Part shown: positions 55,891 to 64,000 of the stretch, piece after piece | How the letters are laid out: every line of letters starts with the position of its first letter | Position numbering within the stretch: position 1 is the stretch's first letter | Assembly: GCA_940671915.1 (NCBI GenBank) | Contig: CALNVZ010003433.1 | Span: 48,135,612-48,199,611 of the forward strand | Source of the DNA: Paracentrotus lividus | Taxonomy: Eukaryota; Echinodermata; Echinoidea; Camarodonta; Echinidae | DNA: 64,000 bases | Reading direction: 5' to 3' | The notes under the pieces: model-generated | The model's database searches: none | Told to the model about the DNA's origin: nothing | The model's input: the letters and a program-made list of their open reading frames with translations, nothing else | Made by a program: the position numbers and the translations under genes

Positions 55891-56701
55891 TCATACGTCT
55901 ATCCAACTGCACGCTAGCTCTTTACACTTATTGAACTGAACTGAAACTTTTAACCATAAGAAATGAATGATATATCGCTTATTTGTGGGGTTTCAAAATA
56001 AACAATTTGTTACTGTGGCAGATCCAGGGGGCGAAGGGGCTGCGTCCCTCCCCCCCCCCCTATTGGCGGCGCAAAAAAAGGGGGGGAGAAGAGAAAAAGA
56101 AGAGGAAAAGAAGGAGAAAGTAAAGGAGAGGAGAGGAAAAAAAAAAGAAGATGAAAAGTAAAAAACAGGAGGAAAAAGAAAAAAAATGAAGCCTGGTTGT
56201 AATTTTTCGCTCGCGCTTCGCGCTCTCATTACTTAACCAAATCATGTTTATGAGGATTACAAAATAGGCCTAGTGCTTAAAATTTCAGCTTTCGCTCTGC
56301 GCTCGGATTATTTTGTTTAGTGACACGTAGGCCTATCCTGTTCATGATAATTACAAAAATACCCCTCCCCCCAAAAAAATAAAAAATAACAATAATGATA
56401 ATAATAATATAAAGTAAATAAGAAATGCTTAGAATGTCAATATTTCAACTCGCGCTTTGCGCTCAATAATAGATCTCTTTGTGAGATATTTTCATCCTGT
56501 TTTTGAGCACATAGCGCTCAAAAGCTTTGTGGTCAATAATTCAGGCGCGTATCCAGGATTTCGTACCCCGGGGGCCCGACGTGATTTTTGGCGCCCCGTG
56601 TACTTTTCAAAATATGGCGCCCCCCCCCACCCGGGCCAGGCAAACATAGGCCTACGGCTTAAATACACGTTGAAGGATTTTAAAGAATAATTTATTTGAA
56701 T

Positions 56702-56702
<1 letters not shown>

Positions 56703-56735
<33 letters not shown>
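56703..56735. repeat. Poly-T tract
   Basis: Thirty-odd T. On the minus strand this would be a poly-A run, possibly the tail of a retroposed fragment covering 56530-56700. Confidence 0.9.
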
Positions 56736-56738
<3 letters not shown>

Positions 56739-57579
56739 GGTGAGTTCATGGAAAAGAATTTCTAGGAATATGAGGTATTACCGCTATAGATGAAAACACT
56801 AATATTTATAAATACGAGCGCGAAGCGCGATCGAATTTTTTTTGTTTTTCTCTACTTCACGATCAGAAAGCAAAGAATTCTAAGCAATTAGGGGTTTCAA
56901 TTTTGTTTAACTCTTCATCTGAATATCATATGAACGGGAGCTGTAATTTGTCCGTCTAAACGATTTGAAAGCAAGCCATAAAAAATCATGTGAAATTTGT
57001 CCATGAAGTAATGTGAAATCAAACAAATGTGTTTTGCTGTTCAGAATCCTCATAATCTGCTTACAAGAAAGAAAAAATAGGCGATCGTGAAGCGCGAGCG
57101 GAAATTTGATGTATCGGAACCATCGCGGCGATTTCATGTCACGACTGGGGGACGGAAACACCGGAAAGTGAAAAAATAATACACTCAAAATTCGCATACT
57201 TTGCACATTACGCAGAAACTAATGAAAATGTTTGCGAGCATGAATCGCGGGCCGAAAATTTTGCCTTATATAATAACATTTAGCATTGTATTTGACATTC
57301 GCATAAAAAATATGTAAAGCTTTAAAAATCGAGGGGGGACACGTCCCCCCGTTCCCCCGGGATCGCCGCCAATGTATCGGAATGATCTGAAAACGTGACA
57401 TTTTGTGCATTCCTCATTGCAGGAACACAATGTAATAACTCCTTGGAAAATGATGCGAGCGCGAAGCGCGAGCGAAAATTTTGCTCTATGTAATTGAGAC
57501 CAGAAGTTAAGGATCGATTTGGCCTCCATAATTTAAAGACCAATATATTGCCCAGTAATTTTACATATGAAAGAAAGAT

Positions 57580-57645
57580 AAATATATCTATCTATCTATC
57601 TATCTGTTTATCTATCTTTCTATTATTCTATCTATCTATAATTCT
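57580..57645. repeat. (TATC)n microsatellite
   Basis: About a dozen imperfect TATC units. Confidence 0.9.
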
Positions 57646-58560
57646 GATTCCCTCCCTAAGTTTAAGATAAATTTGGCGCCCCTAAGTTTAAGCTCATTTG
57701 GCACCAACTAAGTATATGATCATTTGGCACCCCCAAATTTAAGATTGAATTTGCGCCATACATGCATGATTTGAGTCAATTTGGTGTCCCTGGGTTTAAA
57801 ATCAAGTTTAGGCCCCTAAGTATCAGGTCAGTTTGAAAATGCAAAAATAAATGTAACGTGTATTCAAATAAATTTACATATCTTGATGATTAGTATCCCA
57901 TATTGTAAATTCTGGTAAGAAGAAAAACACAGGCGAGCGCGAAGCACGAGCGGAATTTTGATGTCTTTGAATGTTAGAAAACAGACCTTTATGCGCTCCT
58001 CAGGAACACAATGTAATAACTCATTGGGGGGAAATGATGCGAGTGCGTTGCGCGAGTCAAAATTTTGCTATGTATATACAGACCAGGAGGAATTTTAAAT
58101 CTTAGAGACCATATTTCAAATACCAAGTTGTTGCCCCTTAGTTTCACGTAAATTCGGCACACCTCCCTCAGTTCAGGATAAAGTTGGACCCTAAGTTTAA
58201 GATCAATTTGCGCCCTAAGTTTAGTTAAATTTGGCACCGTCTTAACTTAAGGTCAATTCGGCGCCTCCTAAGATTTAGGTCAATTTGAAATGCAAAAATA
58301 TATGTAACGTGAAATCAAATAAATTGAAATGATTTGGTGGTTAGAATCCATAATTTGAATTCTGGTAAGAGGAAAAACACAGGCGAGCGCGAAGCACGAA
58401 CGGAAATTTTGATGCATTCGAATGATTAGAAACAGGACATTTTCATGCGTTCCTCAGGAACACAATGTAATAATTCATTTTTTTTAAATTACGTGAGCGC
58501 GAAGTGCGAGCGAAAAATTTGCTATGTATATACAGACACGGATGCATGAATTTAGAAATT

Positions 58561-59742
58561 TTTGCTCTATCTAGATAGAGACCATATAGTGGGGTATGTT
58601 ATGTTATTCCGTAGGACTAAGCTGCCAAATTTAATTTTCTGATTGTTTTGGCTTCTAAAGGGTCCCACCAAACAAAAATGGAGGGGTCAAATTTTCAGAC
58701 CCGCCTTCACTTCGTATTGGGCCTTTTAGGGCGGCATTTTGGCCCAATGTGTAAATTTTGTGTTTTCTATAGTAATTCGCAAATTTTTCTCCAATTGGGT
58801 GGCAAGTAGTCAAAATGTCAAAGGAATTCACACTAAATAGTACTGCATCACGAATACTTACTTCCTTTACCGTTTAAGGGTCTCAAATTGCACAAGAACT
58901 GGTAAAAATGAAGGGCGGATGAATAAAATTCAGAAAATATGGTGTTTTTATTTCCTTTTGGGCTAGAATGTCAAAATTAATGAGTAAAAATGGTATTAAC
59001 ATTGGAATGAATGAGAAATAAATGTCACATACCATTTAAATGGCTATTCAAGCCTATTATAGACTTTTAAAGGTAAAAATACCCCAATTTAGTATTTTAA
59101 CAGATTTATATGTTACTTCGACAACAGAGGGCGCAAACCCATTTTTATAAATTTTCCAAACATGCTTTTAAATATCAACTTCAGATCACTATAAATGCAT
59201 GTATGATCTAAAATTAAGAGAAATTTAGAAATTTAATACTTTTACAAAGGGAGTTTAACTCAAACAGTACGTTTTGATTTTTTTTTTTTTTTTTACAACT
59301 TGATTTGCACTAATCGTCTGCTTGAAATAAAAACAAATGGCGCTGTAATATTTTTGTTCACACTTGACACATAACACAACCTTAGTCTAATCTAAAGAAT
59401 TATTGGTATACAACATGTACAATTTCGGAGTCATATATTTTTTTTAATGAAATAAATCCAATGGAAAAGGAAAAACACATATTTTGTAGTATGATTACAG
59501 GGAAAGTCTATAAGACCACCAGTGAATATCATTTGTTTTAACTATAAATCCTTCTTGTCGGGCTGCCGTCTCGATATCAATAAGAATACTGATGGCAATT
59601 TTTGTTGGAGTACTAGCATGACATCATACTTGGTGCCGGAATGCTGACATTTAATTGGAAGACATCGTCTATTTCCCGAACACCTTCCATTTCAAGGAAG
59701 AATGTAATTTGCAAGTAGTCTTGTATATGATATATCCTACTA
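58561..59742. other. No feature seen
   Basis: Mixed AT-rich sequence with no delimitable element. It has no long open frame and no splice-consistent exon that I can support. Confidence 0.4.
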
Positions 59743-60705
59743 CACTGTCCGTCATAAAGGTGGAATAATTTTTTTGCCGCTATATAGCGACATGATTTGT
59801 CTGACCTTAATTTCTTGAATATGTTGGTCCCTGCTTTTACTTTTTGAGACCCTGGCTATATCTTGACATTCTCCCAGACCTTCACGTGAACCTTTTTCCA
59901 AAAAGTTTGTTCAACCGCCGTGATGCCCATTTTTGTCATTTTTTCTCATTTTGGGGCCCCTTTTTGTTTTCCCGGCCAATCAAGCCCCTCCGTCCTACCC
60001 CAGGAAACGCGACTGAGTTGAACTGTTTTATATTATTTCTTAAGTTAAATCTATATTTCTGGGGACAGGCTAATGTCTCTGTCTAGGGGAGGGGTTGAAG
60101 TAAAAAACGAGATGGTAAAAAAATCGGAATATTTTATTCCATCTTTATGCCGAAAACAAAAGAAATGAAAACCACCTTTAACGCTTAAATATCATCATTT
60201 TCCCCTTACCTTGATGACAAGGCTGTAAATAGTCATTATTGATAATATTTTTTTTTGATTTATGTTTGGTTGAGATTTTACAACACAATTTAGGGAAGAT
60301 AGAAATTTCCATGGTGTGAAATGAGATGAATGAATGTTGAACCCCAATCAAATATATTTTGACCCTCCCTAGACAAAAGAGTCTAGCCTGTAACCATAAA
60401 TCTAGATTTAATTTAAAGAACATAACAAATCTCCACCTCAGACGTGTTTCCTTAGGGTAGGACTGAGGGGCCTTGGTGGGTCGTGTGAACAAAAAAGGGC
60501 CCAATATAAGAAAAAATGACGAAAATGGCCATCTTCGGGGTGACAAACTTTTTTGAAGAAAACCCCGGAAGGGTTGAGGGAACGTCAAGATATTACCCAG
60601 GATCCCAGAAAGTGAAACGGTGACAACACATTCAAGAAATTAATAACGGAGCAACATAATGTCGCTTGAGACAGAAAAAATATTCCACCTTTATGACGAA
60701 CAGTG
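59743..60705. mobile_element. 963-bp foldback element with TA target duplication
   Basis: Ends CACTGTCCGTCATAAAGGTG and CACCTTTATGACGAACAGTG pair, TA lies outside both (59741-59742, 60706-60707), and pairing continues through GTCGCT, AATTTCTTGAATGTGTTG-like, TTGACGTTCCC and CTGTCTCTAGGGAGGGT parts to near 60150. The arms have diverged by many small changes. Tc1/mariner-like ends, no transposase left. Frames in both arms are mirror products of the palindrome. Confidence 0.75.
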
Positions 60706-61184
60706 TAGATTGTGAGGTGTAAAATTTAATTGCAACTTCGAAGTAACTTATGTAACCCTATCTCACCAGGTTCTTTGATCAAAAACACTTCTATCTGAGC
60801 TATAATTGTTCTTCTCCTTTTCTCCAATGGTTGTTGGACCTGCAGAACAGTTGTGATATATTTAGTTCCTTCAAAATTTATAGGGTCTCCACTGTACAAT
60901 TTTGTTGGAAACGAACCCTTATCAACTTCAGAATGCATCACCATCATCATCACTATCATGAAGTTTAAGTGTAGTCATTGATCGATTCATGTTTCAGTTT
61001 AAAGTTATTTATGTCTAATTAGAATTCCAAATTAACACCATGAAAAGTGTTTTATTTTGTTCAGAGACTTGAACGTCTTGACCACATCGTGGGGAAATTT
61101 TTCTAAAAAAAAAAGCACTTGAGATCAGAGACTTAAAGAGAAAAGTGTTCGGTTATGAAGGGGTTGAACAAAAATTGCCTTTAA

Positions 61185-61545
61185 TTTATGCTTTTAAGAA
61201 TAATGGCTTTGTAATTGTTTGATGTTAAACAAAATTATTGCAAGCGCGAAGCGCGAACTGGTTTTTTTTTTTTTTTTTTTTTGCTGAAAATTTAGTTAAT
61301 TTTGCTATATACCCTATTTAACATCACCGAGCGCGAGCGCAAGCCGAAAAACAATGAGCTCAAAATTGGAGTTGCTTTTTAAGAATAATGGCTTTGTAAT
61401 TTGTTTGATGTTAAACAAAATTATTGCAAGCGCGAAGCGCAACTGTTTTTTGTTTGTTTTTTGTTTTTGCTGAAAATTGAGTTATTTTGCATTGTTACCC
61501 TATTAACATCACCGAGCGTGAAGCGCGAGTCGAAAAATTGGCGTT
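61185..61545. repeat. Tandem duplication, unit about 185 bp
   Basis: Two copies, about 61191-61371 and 61372-61545, share TTTTAAGAATAATGGCTTTG, GATGTTAAACAAAATTATTG, CAAGCGCGAAGCGC and ACATCACCGAGCG. The same GCGCGAAGCGC palindrome as at 56-58 kb lies in both. Confidence 0.8.
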
Positions 61546-62325
61546 TTAAAAGACATACATGAGGTACATGGGGCACATTTTTAGCATTAAAAGTGCCCTT
61601 TTTATTACAAAAATGACATTTTATTAGCTAAGAAAAGAGCACTTTAAGGTGTGATAAAGTGGGGTCACAGCGCCCCCTGCCCCCCCCCCCGGTTTCGCCG
61701 CCACTGAAGTGAGCCTTTCCGTGGTTGACGATGAAGATAACTATATTCTTGATGGGCGATGTGAGCTTCATTGTTTTGTGACTTGACGTAGTCCATCTCT
61801 GTTATGGGGTCTTGAACTGTAATGACACTGGATACAATACCTAGAGTATCACAAGTCCTAAGAAAGAAATAGTGAAGAATAAAAAAACAACAACAAAAAC
61901 AACCAACAAAAAAAAAAGAAAAAAAAAAATCACCAGACAGTGGAAGACAGAGGAATAGAAATAGAGATTGATAATGTTTTATCTGATAATGCCCAATGTG
62001 GGTTAGTTGGGGTTCTTTTCGTAAGGTTAAAGCTTTATATTGTATTCTGTAATAAGAAAATGTAACGTTGAATATAATTTGTATCGATTATATTATAATT
62101 CATAACTAAACAAATCAAACAAAACAATTCCCTGTTTAAAGATATAATTGTGAGCTCTAATCCTTTTGCGCAATATCTAAGGTGCATGCCAAATTTCATC
62201 GTATTTCATGCCCCGGGTCAAATAAAGCAAGTTCAGTATTAAACAAAATGTTTTGTTTGGTTCTGATATTGGTATAATATACAGAGGGGAAAGGAGCACG
62301 CCTTTGAAATATGAACAGTGGATGT
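61546..62325. other. Repeat fragments and A-rich spacer
   Basis: A poly-C block with CGGTTTCGCCGCCACTG (61680-61710) closes the repeat mosaic; an A/CAA-rich tract lies at 61880-61930. Nothing coding is seen. Confidence 0.4.
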
Positions 62326-62503
62326 AACACAGAGACTTACGATTGACAAAAGTACGATTGATTTTTTCTTGGTAACCTCATTTGAAAATCAGGTACAGTC
62401 ATGGATTAGGATTTGATATGATCAACTTTGGAGCATCCTGTCCATGATGAGGCTACCGAAAAAAATCAATCGTAACTTTTAATTAATCGTAAGTCTTTGT
62501 GTT
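62326..62503. mobile_element. 178-bp MITE, AACACAGAGACTTACGATT termini
   Basis: Ends AACACAGAGACTTACGATT and AATCGTAAGTCTTTGTGTT pair with one mismatch, and inner parts AATCAATCGTA/TACGATTGATT also pair. No coding capacity; target duplication unclear. Confidence 0.7.
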
Positions 62504-64000
62504 CACCCCCAGAATCTGTTAAATATTTTGGTTTGTGTTGGGGAGATAGTATGTTTTTCTTTATGTTTTACCTGTCTCTTTGGGTTTGGAAATATGATGT
62601 AACGATTCATTCAGTCAGCGATGTATCTAGGGGGGGCATTGTCTTTGTTTCCGTATTTTTCACCATTCCATAATTAAAAACGTTCCTTGCAAAATTTAAG
62701 TTTTCAGTTTATTCTTTCTATTAAAATTTTTCTTTCGCGTAACGCGCTCTCAATGTGTTGTAGGTTTTAAAGTCGTTTGCAGAGATCAATAAAAAACGTT
62801 TAAAACTATTTTTTTTTGTATCTAAAAGAAATCTGAGGCTTCACTCCCAATATATTTTGTGCAAAGGTCTACTGGTACCCATAGGTCAGACACGTTGCTT
62901 GAATCACCTTCCGGCTGCCTAAAAGATAATCTATGTCCATATAAAATCAATGTTTTGTGATATCGAAACCGAATTATACACCCATATGATCCCCAAACCC
63001 CTCGATAATTTGGAAAACCATGAAATTTTATATATGTAGCTTGTTGTCGTTTTTGTTTTTTGCTTTTGTTGTTGTGTAGTTTCTGTTTTTGTTTTATTTT
63101 TGTTCTTCCCCCCCCCCCCCCATTTAAAAACGGTATTATACTTTCCTACCAACCATCCATGACCAAAATATGGCTAACCAATTAATAAATACCCATTGAT
63201 AAAAATACCAATCCTGGAGAAGAGTGATCCCAATATAGTGCCAAATACGACATGAAAACCAAACGTATCAAACAAAAAAATATATAATAAAAGAAACCAA
63301 TCAACATATATATGCCCAAAAAGAATTAATAAAATTATTACAAATCTTATCAATAAGATTATTGAGCGATGCCCGCGGTGGGGGGGGGGGTTTGGAGGAG
63401 CCTCACAAAACCAGAAAAAGGTAGAAAAAGAAGAAATGCCGACAGAAAATATTAGAGCGTCTGAAACAAATAATCAAGAACTTTGTAAAATGTACATTTA
63501 CTCGACTCACTTACCAATGCATTCCTTAGAGTGTCCAAAGAAATGAAATTCATGAAAAAGAAAACCTAATTTGTTAAGATATATAAATTTATAACAACAA
63601 ACGTTGTTATATGTCGCCAAATACAATAAGTGTGTTTGCAAGAAACACCGTACTCTATAAGTGTAAAACCAAACAGAATGAAACACACAACACTAACAAA
63701 CGGCAGACCCAAAACAATGAAACAAACCAAGCGACAAACACAAACAAACCCGATAAACAAAGAAACAAATGCAAAACACAAATGGAAAAAAAAAAAAAAA
63801 CACTAGTGCACGAGAGAAATAAAACAGAACATCAGCCATAACAGAGCAACCTAACCGGAATAAAAAGAAACAAAACAGCGAACACTAAAAGCCAAAAAAA
63901 AAAAGAAAAAAATACAGACCCTAGGACAAACCTCTAAAGAAAAACGAAATTGCACAACCAAAAAAACAACCAAGCAAATACACAAAAGCCAGACCCTAAA
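62504..64000. other. Spacer ending in an A/C-rich tract
   Basis: No gene seen. From about 63620 to the end the + strand is strongly A and C rich (ACAAAC, CAAAACAA words) with little G or T. It contains CAGACCCTA-type words at 63710, 63917 and 63990. Confidence 0.45.

Larger units (their letters stand above)
54850..56230. repeat. Mosaic of GGCGGATCCAG / poly-G and simple repeats
   Basis: GAGGCGGATCCAGC at 54862, poly-G at 54888, CCCCCCCTCCCC at 55300, TGGCAGATCCAGGGGGCG at 56019, and GCTCGCGCTTCGCGCTCTC at 56210. These fragments belong to one dispersed repeat style that also appears near 18700 and 61690. Low-complexity frames here are not genes. Confidence 0.5.
56231..58560. repeat. Tandem region with GCGCGAAGCGCGAGC motifs
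   Basis: Palindromic GAGCGCGAAGCGCGAGC-type motifs recur near 56210, 56450, 56815, 57090, 57455, 57935, 58035, 58387 and 58495. Two units are clearly the same: 57839-58090 and 58290-58545, both starting GCAAAAATA and sharing CTGGTAAGA, AAAACACAGGCGAGCGCGAA and CAGGAACACAATGTAAT, at a period of about 450 bp. A diverged one precedes at about 57060-57490. Between them are repeats of 'AAGTTTAAGATCAATTTGGC'-like sequence. Confidence 0.65.

Noticed and set aside
59844-60588. Open frames of 80 and 136 codons on opposite strands with similar peptides
   Set aside because: They are mirror images produced by the two arms of one foldback element.

Overview
The window is animal nuclear DNA. It is AT-rich and intron-containing, dense in short inverted-repeat transposons, and carries a DIRS-type tyrosine-recombinase retrotransposon, tRNA-derived SINEs and LINE tails. 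The repeat style (many acatgtaca runs, poly-G/C blocks, GCGCGAAGCGCGAGC-type repeats) suggests a marine invertebrate deuterostome. My best guess is an echinoderm such as a sea urchin or sea star, by inference only. Nothing looks prokaryotic, and I see no CRISPR array, operon or rRNA.

Two protein genes can be supported, and they converge. Gene A (+ strand) enters from upstream of the window or its first part. It has in-phase exons at 7930-8217, 18960-19165, 20151-20298, 23051-23138, 24414-27065 and 27534-27792, plus an optional 36-nt microexon at 7046-7081. Joined, these keep one frame open for 1,212 codons. The product has short coiled coils followed by a very long disordered Arg/Lys/Ser/Glu-rich region and an acidic tail. 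I do not recognise the family. Gene B (- strand) runs from about 54.3 kb down to 40.6 kb. It encodes a 321-residue type I membrane mucin-like glycoprotein: signal peptide, Thr/Pro/Ser-rich N-glycosylated ectodomain, one transmembrane helix and a short cytoplasmic tail, with a tentative last exon that would end it in DYQLL.

Most of the rest is mobile DNA. 0-8 kb holds six inverted-repeat elements, including a 2.07-kb element with 12-bp termini, a 1.47-kb element with about 43-bp termini and TTA target duplications, and smaller ones. 11.5-16.9 kb is a decayed DIRS element with inverted terminal repeats, an internal complementary region, and remnants of gag, reverse transcriptase/RNase H and tyrosine recombinase; it sits inside an older degenerate tandem array. 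21.1-22.5 kb is a transposon-like unit that carries a roughly 155-bp minisatellite. 23.5-24.1, 33.1-33.7 and 59.7-60.7 kb are long foldbacks. 39-53 kb has eight more inverted-repeat elements, and one more lies at 62.3 kb. Two copies of one tRNA-derived SINE lie at 19.8 and 47.7 kb. 54.8-62 kb is a mosaic of repeats built around GCGCGAAGCGC palindromes.

Nearly all insertions lie in introns or between genes. The long stretches 28.9-33.0 kb and 33.8-40.5 kb carry no recognisable coding sequence and may be long 3' UTRs of the two convergent genes. I found no clear new defence or metabolic system. The most unusual items are the minisatellite-bearing transposon with nuclear-receptor-like DR1 motifs, the 2.07-kb element with a repeated 16-bp motif, the DIRS element with an intact circle-junction region, and the alternative-splicing options of gene A.
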